This document shows positions 8,187-16,442 of a DNA stretch of 45,346 nucleotides, in pieces. The position numbers were made by a program, and so were the translations under genes. The notes under the pieces are model-generated. The model ran no database searches. It had not been told where the DNA came from and saw nothing but the letters and a program-made list of their open reading frames with translations. The first letter of the stretch is position 1; every line of letters begins with the position of its first letter. The stretch comes from DATIHQ01 sp035480535 (lineage in GTDB: Bacteria; Chlamydiota; Chlamydiia; Chlamydiales; SM23-39). The stretch lies in the NCBI GenBank assembly GCA_035480535.1, contig DATIHQ010000118.1, forward strand, positions 1 through 45,346. Direction: 5' to 3'.

Positions 8187-9593
8187 TTATTCTTGACGGG
8201 ACTCTTTGTACATCCGCATCCATTCATCGATTTGTCGGGCGCGGTGGAAGGTCTCAGGATCAAAGGGGGATTGCTTGAGAGTTTGCACAGTCCGTGGATA
8301 GGATCCTGAGAGGGCGTGAATGACCCCTGGTTTTTGGTAAGAAAACGCATCAGTAGAAAAGATTTCGGGAGCCAGTCTCTTAAGAGTGCAAATCGTAACG
8401 ATATAGCTTAATTTGCCATGAGAAGCACTTCTTTGAATGATTGAAAATGAGAGTTCTGAATATTTTGTTGGGAAAGGATTTGCCCTATCTTGCTGAAGGT
8501 GAGAGAGCGCCAGATCAAAACCTTCTGGAGTGAATCGGATGATGTTGGGATCGAACGGTTGTTGCAAGCTAGTGTCATGGAAATATCGGGCTAAACAGCG
8601 AAATCCAGCGCGATCAAGATCTAGTACGAACCCATCTATATTGAATTGCAGCAGGGCCTTGGTATCTTTGGCCCGTTGTAAAGCCGATTCGAGAAGGTCC
8701 CAATGTTGGTGTTCCCCAGCAAACTCGATGATGTGAGAGATTTTTTGATTGCAGTTCAAATGGGGAAGAATCGCTTTTAGCAGGGGAATGTCTTGACATT
8801 CCTTAGCTGCCTGAATAAAAGAATCAGTGCATTCAATTCTCTCTGGAGAAACAGCCTTTATTTTTTTTAGAACTTTATCTGCTTCAGGCGAAGGATGCAA
8901 TCGGGCAATCAGAGCCATATTTCCGGGATAGAAGGTTGAACCGTCATCGAAAAATGGATAATGCTTGTCGACAAAGTCCCATTCTCCTAAGCAAGCGGCA
9001 GTGAAAATGATTTTTGCAAAATGGGATGAATCGTCGACCAGAAATTCTTCTAGGATATCCTCCGCTCCTTGAATAAACTCACTATGTAAATAACCGATGA
9101 CGGCACGGGCGGCATAATAGTCGAGAAACTTTTTGTCGATTCCTTCCTGATGCATCAGGCATTGCATCGCATCTGGGTTTTGGGGAGTGATGTTTTGCAC
9201 AGCAATTTTGATCAGAACTGGCGGGTATTGATATGTAGCTTGAAGTTGTTGAAGACAGGCAGCCTGGTTGTATTTCACGCAGTAGAGAAAGGAGGTGATT
9301 TGGGCCGTCTCTTGATTTAGGTAAGGATCGTTTGGGGGCCTGGCGTTGATCACTTCTTCTAATTCCTGAAAATCTCCTCTCTTAGCTGCGTCTTCGAGTC
9401 TGCTGGAAATCGCTTGGAAATTTCCCCAGGATCGACGGGTCGGAGAATCGATCGAAATCTCTCTTCCCTGCAAATTAAATGGGGCTGCTGGAGGCACGAA
9501 AAGTGGAGGGACAGCAGTAATCCTTGGGAGATTGGGAGCGACTGGGGGTGTTGGGGAATTTGATGTTCTATCTACTCCGCTAGGTGCTGCCAT
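8187..9593 (-). CDS. Proline-rich N-terminus plus ankyrin-like helical repeats; unknown
   Basis: The 468-residue product starts at the ATG at 9593, which has AAGG eight bases upstream; a longer TTG frame would run into the palindromic repeat. Residues 1-45 are proline-rich (TSNSPTPPVAPNLPRITAVPPLFVPPAAPF). The rest consists of degenerate helix-pair repeats of ankyrin-like character, such as LEDAAKRGDFQELEEVINA, YCVKYNQAACLQQLQA and FTAACLGEWDFVDKHY. There is no membrane segment or enzyme motif. Similar helical repeats form the C-terminal parts of the two RING-like proteins at 40.6-42.2 kb, so it may belong to the same effector-like group (inference). Confidence 0.65.
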   Translation of the reverse strand: MAAPSGVDRTSNSPTPPVAPNLPRITAVPPLFVPPAAPFNLQGREISIDSPTRRSWGNFQAISSRLEDAAKRGDFQELEEVINARPPNDPYLNQETAQITSFLYCVKYNQAACLQQLQATYQYPPVLIKIAVQNITPQNPDAMQCLMHQEGIDKKFLDYYAARAVIGYLHSEFIQGAEDILEEFLVDDSSHFAKIIFTAACLGEWDFVDKHYPFFDDGSTFYPGNMALIARLHPSPEADKVLKKIKAVSPERIECTDSFIQAAKECQDIPLLKAILPHLNCNQKISHIIEFAGEHQHWDLLESALQRAKDTKALLQFNIDGFVLDLDRAGFRCLARYFHDTSLQQPFDPNIIRFTPEGFDLALSHLQQDRANPFPTKYSELSFSIIQRSASHGKLSYIVTICTLKRLAPEIFSTDAFSYQKPGVIHALSGSYPRTVQTLKQSPFDPETFHRARQIDEWMRMYKESRQE

Positions 9594-9646
9594 AGTAAGC
9601 CTTGTTGTTAATTGAAGGCATCTACTTTGGCAAAGATGGGGATTTT

Positions 9647-9811
9647 TTATACACAAGTTGTTTCAAAAATCGGGAATTGGGCAAGGAGGCTCCTCAGATT
9701 TCTTGGCCGGAGCGAGAGGCCGTGTTAGAAACACGGCCCGAAGTGAGGACAAGAAATATGAGGCAAAGCCGACGCAGCACAAAACCGATTTTTGAAACAA
9801 CTTGTGTATAA
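9647..9811. repeat. 165-bp nested palindrome with 27-bp perfect inverted ends
   Basis: Positions 9647-9673 and 9785-9811 are perfect inverted repeats (27 of 27; outer end TTATACACAAGTTG). The centre carries another perfect hairpin, with arms 9718-9726 and 9730-9738 and an AGA loop. The segments between (about 9694-9711 and 9745-9765) are partly complementary too, so the whole unit can fold back on itself. It contains no gene and lies between the HolC-like gene's stop and the start of the 8187-9593 gene. The ends begin with TA, consistent with a mariner/IS630-type MITE, but a two-base target duplication cannot be proven. Confidence 0.75.
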
Positions 9812-9819
9812 CACGGTTT

Positions 9820-10248
9820 TTATTGCCGGGCTTCGATGAGGAAGCGAGCTTGTTTGTAGGCGTCGAAGCGGAGGGAGGAGAGATTCTTCTTGTTGGGCGA
9901 AGTCAGATCTTCAAACTCATAGATGATGCGGAAGGGGCCCTCGATGAGGAGGGGCGTGGAGCAAAGATTGAAAGCGATTTTGGCGTTGTTGAGATTTTTT
10001 TTAGATTTAGTGATGAGGATGGATTCAGAGGTGGGAGCATCGGCGGCGGTGTGGGGCAGAAAGCTCGATTCGGGGAGTTTCCAGAGGAGCTCATCGACAA
10101 ACTGCTGGGAGCGCTCATCTTCCACGAGGATGAGAAAAGGCTCTTTCTTTTCAAAATGGGACTGGGCCGTTTCGACGATTCGCTTGAGTTTTGAGGCGTT
10201 ATCGCGCACTTGGTAAAAGACGACGCGGGTGAGAGGATCAGAATTCAT
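9820..10248 (-). CDS. holC: DNA polymerase III chi subunit (HolC-like)
   Basis: This 142-residue protein starts at ATG 10248 (MNSDPLTRVVFYQVRDNASK), after rejecting a longer alternative-start frame. The chi-family pattern is visible: VVFYQV near the N-terminus, a loader-like helix (RIVETAQSHFEKKEPFLILVEDERSQQFVDELLWKLPESSFLPH), then ESILITKSKKNLN. The LLW...FLPH block is the most characteristic. Chi connects the clamp loader to single-stranded-DNA-binding protein. The gene overlaps the 3' end of the upstream DUF502 gene by 11 bases. The assignment rests on motif reading only and should be tested by profile search. Confidence 0.72.
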   Translation of the reverse strand: MNSDPLTRVVFYQVRDNASKLKRIVETAQSHFEKKEPFLILVEDERSQQFVDELLWKLPESSFLPHTAADAPTSESILITKSKKNLNNAKIAFNLCSTPLLIEGPFRIIYEFEDLTSPNKKNLSSLRFDAYKQARFLIEARQ

Positions 10249-10870
10249 TGGGAATCTCTTTATCAGGGAGGATGAGGCCGCAGGAGACGAGGAATTTAAA
10301 CGCTTCTTCATTGGTCATATCGATGGGATAGACATCTTGCTTAGGCATGAGGAGGAGAAAACCTGAAATGGGATGGGGCGCCGTGGGGACAAAAACAGAA
10401 ATGAGGGGCTCTTTTACTTTTTGCTGACATTCTTGGGGCACTTCTCCCGCATGAAATCCCACACAGAAGTTAGGCCTTTCGGGAAAGGGGACGGCGACAG
10501 GATTTTTAAAGGCTTTTTTTCCGTCGGTAGAGAAGAGCGCATTGAAGATTTCACGGGTGATTTTATAGATCGTCTTCACAATGGGAATTCGAGAGATGAG
10601 CAAATGGCCCCAGTGGAGTAGGTTTTTCACGATGAACCAACGGGTGACGACGCCGAGAAGCAAAATGAAGATGCAGAGAAAAATCAGGGCGAACAAGCGG
10701 GAGAGAAAAAGAGTGAATCCTGGGGGAAGATCGTAGGGAATGAGGTCAACTAGGGGGCCCACAATGGTGACAAAGGGGGCGGTGAGAAAGTCAAAGAGGA
10801 AAATAATCACCATCGCAGTGAGGGCGACGGGGAGGAGAATCACCAATCCGGTGAGCAAATACTTTTTCAT
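10238..10870 (-). CDS. DUF502 family membrane protein (copy 1)
   Basis: This protein is about 210 residues long and starts at ATG 10870 (MKKYLLTGLVILLPVALTAMVIIFLFDFLTAPFV). It has two predicted transmembrane segments, at residues 5-32 and about 57-83, followed by the DUF502 soluble part: LLISRIPIVKTIYKITREIFNALFS, then FPERPNFCVGFHAG and SVFVPTAPHPISGFLLLMPKQDV. The family's function is unknown. The ATG overlaps the stop of the paralogous upstream gene as ATGA, so the two are translationally coupled. Confidence 0.85.
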   Translation of the reverse strand: MKKYLLTGLVILLPVALTAMVIIFLFDFLTAPFVTIVGPLVDLIPYDLPPGFTLFLSRLFALIFLCIFILLLGVVTRWFIVKNLLHWGHLLISRIPIVKTIYKITREIFNALFSTDGKKAFKNPVAVPFPERPNFCVGFHAGEVPQECQQKVKEPLISVFVPTAPHPISGFLLLMPKQDVYPIDMTNEEAFKFLVSCGLILPDKEIPNEF

Positions 10871-11499
10871 CGAATTCTCTCGGGTTGAATCACGCCGCAA
10901 GAGACGACATATTTAATCGCCTCTTCACTTCTCATATCCAAGAAAATGAGTTCCGATCGGGGGCACATGACGAGAAATCCAGTCGCTGGGTTGGGTGTTG
11001 CGGGGATGAAAACGGAAATCAGTTCATCTTTCATTGCATCGGAACAAGTTTTGGGAGCCTCGCGGGCGATGAGGCCGACGCAGTAGCTTCCTTTGTAGGG
11101 GAAGGGGATCAATACGGCTTGTTTGAAAGAAGTTCGCCCAGTTCCAAAGAGCGATTTCACGATGTCTTTGGAGGTTTTATAGACCTTGTTGACCAGCGGG
11201 ATTTTATGGAGCAGTAGATCTCCCAATGAGATCAGCTTTCTAAAGAAATACCTTCTCGCCACAAATCCCAACAGCAGAGTGAAAACAAAGAGGGCGATGA
11301 GGATGAGAATTTCGCTCGCGACGTCGATGAGTTGTTCGGAGGTGATGATTCCAAAGGGGCCGATTGTCCATTCGTCCAACAATGTTTCTACAATGCCGAT
11401 GAAGGGCTTGGTCAAAAAGCGGACGATGAAATGGAGAATCCAGATGGTGACCGCAAGAGGAAGCAGCGTGACGAGGCCCGTCAAAAAATATTTCTTCAT
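10867..11499 (-). CDS. DUF502 family membrane protein (copy 2)
   Basis: The 210-residue protein starts at ATG 11499 (MKKYFLTGLVTLLPLAVTIWILHFIVRFLTKPF). Two membrane segments lie at residues 5-33 and 60-88. The conserved core reads LLLHKIPLVNKVYKTSKDIVKSLFG, FPYKGSYCVGLIA and SVFIPATPNPATGFLVMCPRSEL. It is a clear paralog of the downstream copy, sharing the MKKY(F/L)LTGLV start and the SVF(I/V)P(A/T)(T/A)P core. Tandem duplication followed by divergence is the simplest history. It is likely cotranscribed with rnr upstream, whose stop is 51 bases away. Confidence 0.86.
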   Translation of the reverse strand: MKKYFLTGLVTLLPLAVTIWILHFIVRFLTKPFIGIVETLLDEWTIGPFGIITSEQLIDVASEILILIALFVFTLLLGFVARRYFFRKLISLGDLLLHKIPLVNKVYKTSKDIVKSLFGTGRTSFKQAVLIPFPYKGSYCVGLIAREAPKTCSDAMKDELISVFIPATPNPATGFLVMCPRSELIFLDMRSEEAIKYVVSCGVIQPERIR

Positions 11500-11549
11500 A
11501 CCTTTATGATGGCGGGAGATCAGTTATTTCGCAAGCGGCTGCAAACGAT

Positions 11550-13661
11550 TTATTTTGCTAAAGACCATTCGCTTTGCTGCAAGATGTAATTGATTTTCTC
11601 CAGGCGCACTTGGATCGATTGGCCTGCCGTGTAAGTTTTGCCGGTGCGGCTGCCGCGGAAAGTCATCCGGGTGGGATTGAATTCATAGTAGTCATTCCCA
11701 ATTTGAGAGATATGAAGCGTCCCTTCTAAATCAAATTGGGGCACTTCGAAAGAAAGAGCAAAGGGTCTGATCCGGGTGATGATGGCGGGGTAGACTTGGG
11801 TGGGATCGGCGGCGAAATATTTCCCGGCTAGGCGCAGTTTTTTAAGAAGCGTGACGGAGCTTTCCGCTTTGAAGGAGAGTCTTTCTTTTTGCGAGCAGGC
11901 GGTGGCGACGCTATCGATATCGGTATCTTCGGGGAGTTCATCGAAGAGAAGGCGCTGGATGATGAGGTCGGTGTAGCGGCGAATGGGGCTGGTAAAATGG
12001 CAATAATGCTCGAGGGCTAGCCCATAGTGGCCGATGTTTTCCGAAGAATAGCAGGCGAGGCGCATGCTGCGGATAAAACTGATGGAGAGTTGGGGAAAAA
12101 GATGGGGAAAGTCTTTAGCCTGCTGAAAGAGCTTTTGGATGTCGCGGTGGTTGGGGGTTGCAGGCAGAGTAAAGCCGAGGGAGCGGGCAAAGGTGTAGAA
12201 ATCTTGGAATGATTCGGCCGTTGGCTCTTCATGAACGCGGTAGATGAGCGTTTTTCCTTGTTTAGAGAGATGAATGGCGGCCAGTTCATTGGCTTTGAGC
12301 ATGAACTCTTCGATCATTTGGTGCGTGATGTCATATTCCACTCGCTCAATGCGAAGGGGGACGCCCTTTTCATCGACAATGATCACATCGTCAGCCATGG
12401 CAAAATCGATGCTGCCCCGCTCCATTCGCTTTTGCTTTAAGAGATGGCAGAGCTCCACCATTCTCTCGAGGAGGGGGAAGTGGGGGCTTTTCTTTTTCTT
12501 TTCCAGAACTTGGAGCGCTTCTTTGTAGGTGAATCGCTTTTGGCTTTTAATGCAGGTGCGGGCCACTTCGTAATTGACGAGATCGCCTGTGGGGCTAAAT
12601 TCGGCAAAAATCGATTGGGTGAGTCGTTTGACATCGGGTTTTAAGCTGCAGAGTTCATTGGAGAGCTCTTCCGGCAGCATCGGCACACACTGACCGGGAA
12701 AATAGGTAGAGTTACAGCGGAGGATCGCCTCTTTATCGAGGTGACTGCCACTTTTGACGTAATGGGAGACATCGGCGATGTGGACGCCCAGGAAATAGTG
12801 GCCTCTTTCATCTTTTGTGAGGGTGATCGCATCGTCGAAATCTTTCGCGGTATCGGGATCGATGGTGACACATTCCCAATCGGTGATGTCCTTTCGATTT
12901 TTGGCCTCGGAAGGGGAGATTTTCCCTCCGAATATTTTTGCCTCATCGAGAGATTCTTGAGTAAACCCATCGGGGATCTCAAATTCTTCAACAGCGGCTT
13001 GAATGTCGATGGAAGGATCGTCGATGTGGCCGATCAGGCGGGAAAGTTCCGCTTCGACGCCGCTCGAATCTTTGCCCCAATCGGTGACTTTGCAGATGAT
13101 TCGATCCCCTTCTCGCAGTGTTGTTCCTTTGGCTTTGACAATCACAGGTTTGTCGAGTCCCAGAAGTGGCGCATAGGCGACGTAATGATGGGGGGCTTTG
13201 CCCGTGATGGTTCCCGCCAAATGAGTGCGGCTTCGCTTTAAGATAGCGATCACTTCCCCTTCGGGCCCTTTTGCGGAGACGACGGGATTGACCTCGACTT
13301 CCACCTCATCGCCATCGACTGCATCGGAAACCGAGTGGCGCGGGATGAAGATATCGGGTCCTCCCTCATGGCGAACAAACCCAAAGCCCTTCACATGGAC
13401 GCTAATTGTCCCCGTCACGAGAGCATTGGAAGTGGGCAAGGAATATTTTTGTTTTTGAAGGATGAGCTGCCCATCGGCGGCTAATTGATCAAGAGTTTCT
13501 TGAAAAACGACTCGATGCACTTCGGGGATGGCTAACTGCCGGCTGAGTTCTGAGGCGGTTGAAGGTTTGTAGCGTCTTCCCTGGATGAATTGAAGAATAG
13601 TTTTGGCTAAATTTCGGGCCGTTTTCTTCGGGGGCCCCCCTCTCCGTTTTTTATGTACCAT
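11550..13661 (-). CDS. rnr: Ribonuclease R
   Basis: This is a 703-residue 3'-5' exoribonuclease. Domain order is an N-terminal winged-helix-like region (about 15-75), cold-shock domains (about 80-235, with VKGFGFVRHEGGPDIFIP), the RNB catalytic domain with VTIDPDTAKDFDDAITL carrying the metal-binding Asp cluster, and a C-terminal S1 domain (from about 615, ITRIRPFALSFEVPQFDLEGTLHISQI). RNase R degrades structured RNA and is the usual RNB enzyme of Chlamydia. The ATG at 13661 (MVHKKRRGG) is preferred over a TTG three codons upstream. The C-terminal Lys-rich tail seen in some RNase R proteins is absent; the basic stretch here is N-terminal. Confidence 0.95.
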   Translation of the reverse strand: MVHKKRRGGPPKKTARNLAKTILQFIQGRRYKPSTASELSRQLAIPEVHRVVFQETLDQLAADGQLILQKQKYSLPTSNALVTGTISVHVKGFGFVRHEGGPDIFIPRHSVSDAVDGDEVEVEVNPVVSAKGPEGEVIAILKRSRTHLAGTITGKAPHHYVAYAPLLGLDKPVIVKAKGTTLREGDRIICKVTDWGKDSSGVEAELSRLIGHIDDPSIDIQAAVEEFEIPDGFTQESLDEAKIFGGKISPSEAKNRKDITDWECVTIDPDTAKDFDDAITLTKDERGHYFLGVHIADVSHYVKSGSHLDKEAILRCNSTYFPGQCVPMLPEELSNELCSLKPDVKRLTQSIFAEFSPTGDLVNYEVARTCIKSQKRFTYKEALQVLEKKKKSPHFPLLERMVELCHLLKQKRMERGSIDFAMADDVIIVDEKGVPLRIERVEYDITHQMIEEFMLKANELAAIHLSKQGKTLIYRVHEEPTAESFQDFYTFARSLGFTLPATPNHRDIQKLFQQAKDFPHLFPQLSISFIRSMRLACYSSENIGHYGLALEHYCHFTSPIRRYTDLIIQRLLFDELPEDTDIDSVATACSQKERLSFKAESSVTLLKKLRLAGKYFAADPTQVYPAIITRIRPFALSFEVPQFDLEGTLHISQIGNDYYEFNPTRMTFRGSRTGKTYTAGQSIQVRLEKINYILQQSEWSLAK

Positions 13662-13706
13662 ATAACCCAAATCATAGGCCCAAGGGGGTTAACTCACAAG
13701 GGTTTT

Positions 13707-14318
13707 TTAGGCGAGGAATTTGCAGCCGCGCACGATGAGAATTTTTCGAAGAGAGGGGACGTCGGTGAAAATTTCTCCGTCGAGGCCTACTTTGCGCGCG
13801 CCGGCGATGAATTCGGGAACGTCGTCGGTGTAGAAACACTCGGAGGGGGAGCAGCGGGAGTGGGCGAGGGCTTTTTGGAAGATGAGGGGATTGGGTTTCG
13901 TGGCGCCTACTTCATAGGAGAGAATTTTGTGATCAAAGGTTTGGATGATGGGATAGTCTGAGGAGATGCGGTTGAAGTGGCATTCGGAGATGTTTGAGAG
14001 GAGGATGAGCCGGATGCGGGCTTTTTTTAGGGCTTCGACGAGGGGCCAAAGTTCTGTATTGGGAGTGAAAATGGTTGAAGCGGCGTCGAGGAGTTCTTGG
14101 AGAGAAAATTCGCGGGGCGAGAGGGATTGAATGGAGTGGTAGAGTTGTTCTGTTGTGATTTTCCCTGTTTCATATTTCTCAAGGAGTTTTTGCTCGAAAA
14201 GAAAATGGTAGAGCTGGTTGATGGAGAGTCCTGTGCAGGAGGAGAGCTGCGCCATCATTTGGGGGCGGCTGAAAAAGATTAGGACATTGCCTACGTCGAA
14301 GTAGATCGTCTTGATCAT
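13707..14318 (-). CDS. HAD-superfamily hydrolase (YihX-like)
   Basis: The 203-residue protein has the HAD motifs in order: DVGNVL near residue 8 (nucleophile Asp; the second Asp position is Gly, as in YihX-type members), LLSNIS near residue 105, the Lys in GATKPNPLIF near residue 139, and FYTDDVPEF near residue 163. The alpha-helical cap after motif I (residues 15-90) fits subfamily IA. YihX-type enzymes dephosphorylate sugar phosphates, but the substrate cannot be read from sequence. Its ATG overlaps the folD stop as ATGA, making it the last gene of a coupled four-gene run. Confidence 0.85.
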   Translation of the reverse strand: MIKTIYFDVGNVLIFFSRPQMMAQLSSCTGLSINQLYHFLFEQKLLEKYETGKITTEQLYHSIQSLSPREFSLQELLDAASTIFTPNTELWPLVEALKKARIRLILLSNISECHFNRISSDYPIIQTFDHKILSYEVGATKPNPLIFQKALAHSRCSPSECFYTDDVPEFIAGARKVGLDGEIFTDVPSLRKILIVRGCKFLA

Positions 14319-15163
14319 TGTTTCAGATAGCTCCAGAGAGTGTTTTGCAAGAGCAGAGCGATGGTCATGGGGCCCACTCCGCCGGGGACGGGAGTGATGT
14401 GGCTGGCGATGGGGGCAACTTCTTGAAAATCGACGTCGCCGACGATTTTTCCATCTGGCAAGCGGCTAATGCCCACGTCTACGATGACGACACCGGGGCG
14501 AACCATCTCTTTTTTAATGAAATGGGGGCGGCCAATGGCGGCGATGAGGATGTCGGCCGAGCGGGTGATGTGGGAGAGGTGCGTCGATTGGCTGTGGGCG
14601 ATCGTTACGGTGGCATTGCAGTGAGGCTTTTTTTGGACGAGGATGGCGGCGAGCGGTTTGCCTACGGTATTGCTCCGCCCTACGATGACGACATGTTTTC
14701 CTTCCACGGGGATTTTGCTTTTTTCCAGAAGGACTTTAATTCCATTGGGCGTGCAAGGGAGAAATCCCCCTTCTTCGCCGAGGAGGAGTTTTCCCATATT
14801 GAGGGGATGAAATCCATCGACATCTTTTTCTGGATCGATGGCGGTTGTCACCGTTTTCTCATCGAGGTGGGGCGGGAGGGGAAGTTGGACGAGAATGCCA
14901 TCGATGGCGGGGTCGCGGTTTAGCGTGTCGATTTGTTTGAGAAGATCTGATTGAGCGATGGAGGCGGGCAGGGTGAGGAGAGTGGAAATGATTCCCGTTG
15001 CATGGCAGGCTTTTTGTTTGGCGTTGACGTAAATTTCGGATGCGGGGTTATTGCCAACTAGGATGAAGGCGAGGCCGGGTTTTCGATTCTCCAGCTTCAG
15101 GATCTGTTCGGCAATTTCGTTTTTGATCTCGCCGGCAATTTTTTTCCCGTCAATGAGGATCAT
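14315..15163 (-). CDS. folD: Bifunctional methylenetetrahydrofolate dehydrogenase/cyclohydrolase FolD
   Basis: FolD interconverts 5,10-methylene-, methenyl- and 10-formyl-tetrahydrofolate with NADP. The 282-residue length fits the family. The catalytic block is SEIYVNAKQKACHATGI with the Tyr and Lys of the active site. The other family blocks are DGILVQLPLP, DVDGFHPLNMGKL, PCTPNGI, the nucleotide-binding GRSNTVGKPLA, and PVPGGVGPMTIALLLQNT. Both ends overlap neighbours as ATGA, with the IMPase gene upstream and the HAD gene downstream. Confidence 0.96.
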   Translation of the reverse strand: MILIDGKKIAGEIKNEIAEQILKLENRKPGLAFILVGNNPASEIYVNAKQKACHATGIISTLLTLPASIAQSDLLKQIDTLNRDPAIDGILVQLPLPPHLDEKTVTTAIDPEKDVDGFHPLNMGKLLLGEEGGFLPCTPNGIKVLLEKSKIPVEGKHVVIVGRSNTVGKPLAAILVQKKPHCNATVTIAHSQSTHLSHITRSADILIAAIGRPHFIKKEMVRPGVVIVDVGISRLPDGKIVGDVDFQEVAPIASHITPVPGGVGPMTIALLLQNTLWSYLKQ

Positions 15164-15924
15164 CGGTTTAAAATCCTTATGCCGGCGTTGTGGATGTGTT
15201 GATTGGAGGCGAAAAGGGGACTTTTCGAGCGGATGTCAAAGGGGCTTCCATCCCAATTGGTGATTTTTCCTCCGGCTTCTTCTAGAAGAAGGCGGCCGGC
15301 GGCGAGGTCCCAAGGACTTAGCTCCACTTCGAAATAGCCGTCAAAGCGGCCGGCAGCGGTGTAGGCGAGGTCGATGGCGGCGGAGCCCATTCTGCGGATG
15401 GGAATGCCGAGCTTGAGGATGTCGGTAAAATGGTCGATGCACTGGTGGGGATTCTCGGCGAGGTTGTAGGGAAATCCGGTGGCTAAGATGGCTTTTTCGA
15501 GTGTTTGCGTTGTAGAGACGCGGATGGGGTGGCCATTGAGGAAGGCGCCGCCGCCCTTTTCGGCGACAAAGAGCTCTTGTGTAATCGGCTGATAGATGAC
15601 TCCGCTGATCAATTCTCCATTTTTCTCTGCGGCAATGCTGACAGAGAAGACGGGGATGTGGTGGGCAAAATTGACAGTGCCGTCGAGTGGATCGATGATC
15701 CAGATGAGTTTGTTTTTGGAGCCTGTACTGCCGCTTTCTTCGGCTAGAAAAGAGGAATCGGGGACGTTGTGTTTGAGGAAGTCGATGATGAGTTTTTCAG
15801 AACGGAAATCATATTCTGTCACTAGGTTGTGGCTGCCGCCCGGTTTATTTGAAATGGAGAAAGTGGAGCCGAAGCCTTGGCGGAGAATTTCTCCTGCCTG
15901 AAGCGCCGCCTCAATGCCGATCAT
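15160..15924 (-). CDS. Inositol monophosphatase family phosphatase
   Basis: The 254-residue protein starts at ATG 15924 (MIGIEAALQAGEIL), which overlaps the upstream stop as ATGA; longer frames were rejected. The metal-binding motifs of the Li+-sensitive phosphatase family are visible: FLAEESGS, WIIDPLDGTVNFAH (two metal-binding Asp) and SPWDLAAGRLLLEEAGG. Members act on inositol phosphate or on 3'-phosphoadenosine 5'-phosphate, or bind RNA polymerase (SuhB). The closer similarity here is to the SuhB/IMPase branch, but the substrate is not certain. Confidence 0.9.
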   Translation of the reverse strand: MIGIEAALQAGEILRQGFGSTFSISNKPGGSHNLVTEYDFRSEKLIIDFLKHNVPDSSFLAEESGSTGSKNKLIWIIDPLDGTVNFAHHIPVFSVSIAAEKNGELISGVIYQPITQELFVAEKGGGAFLNGHPIRVSTTQTLEKAILATGFPYNLAENPHQCIDHFTDILKLGIPIRRMGSAAIDLAYTAAGRFDGYFEVELSPWDLAAGRLLLEEAGGKITNWDGSPFDIRSKSPLFASNQHIHNAGIRILNR

Positions 15925-16442
15925 TGTGATGTGAGAGAAGGATTTTTTCTCTTTAACCAATATATTCCCCATAAGCGGTGGAGCCGCTCAAATAGAGCAA
16001 TGGGCGCCGCAAACCAGACAAAAGCATAAAGAGCATCGATAGCTACAATGCCGCCCCAGTCGATAAAGAACCATTTTCCGCTAAAGGGCACCCTTCTGTC
16101 AAAAAGAAAAAGAAGAATGAGGTGAAGGAGGGTGGAAATAGCGGAAACTAGAGCGGAGAAAAAGCTGAAATGAAGCGATTGGTCATAAGAAAATCGATTC
16201 CGAATCCGATAGAGAATCGCGGTGGTGATGGCATAATTGAGGGCATGAAGGCCAAAGGGATGGTCAGAGAGGAGATCCATGACGGCGCCGGCAGCAGCGC
16301 TCATCCAAAGAGCTCTCACCAAAGGCGCTCGCAGCGTGGCCAGAGCGAGAAAAGGGGCATAGGCGAGGATGGGCAAAAAGGGTTGGAGGATGCCCTGCAA
16401 AATGACTGCAACGGTTGCCAATATAAATGCAAAAATCAACAT
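15921..16442 (-). CDS. Small polytopic membrane protein, possibly MreD-like
   Basis: The 173-residue protein starts at ATG 16442 (MLIFAFILATVAVILQGILQPF). A longer TTG/GTG-type frame is arginine- and proline-rich and lies inside the end of galE. Four or five hydrophobic segments cover about residues 1-20, 22-65, 70-90, 100-120 and 130-155. The pattern APFLALATLRAPLVRALWMSAAAGAVMDLLSDHPFGLHALNYAI resembles MreD, with a helix, a short DLLSD turn and a Gly-Leu-rich helix, but the similarity is weak. MreD works with MreC/MreB in wall elongation. It overlaps galE by seven bases. Confidence 0.6.
   Translation of the reverse strand: MLIFAFILATVAVILQGILQPFLPILAYAPFLALATLRAPLVRALWMSAAAGAVMDLLSDHPFGLHALNYAITTAILYRIRNRFSYDQSLHFSFFSALVSAISTLLHLILLFLFDRRVPFSGKWFFIDWGGIVAIDALYAFVWFAAPIALFERLHRLWGIYWLKRKNPSLTSQ

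Noticed and set aside
9602..9811. A 69-residue plus-strand frame across the nested palindrome
   Set aside because: It is entirely inside the repeat, has no ribosome binding site, and its protein shows no conserved features.
15925..15972. Extended start of the IMPase gene
   Set aside because: The family N-terminus and the ATGA overlap point to the ATG at 15924.
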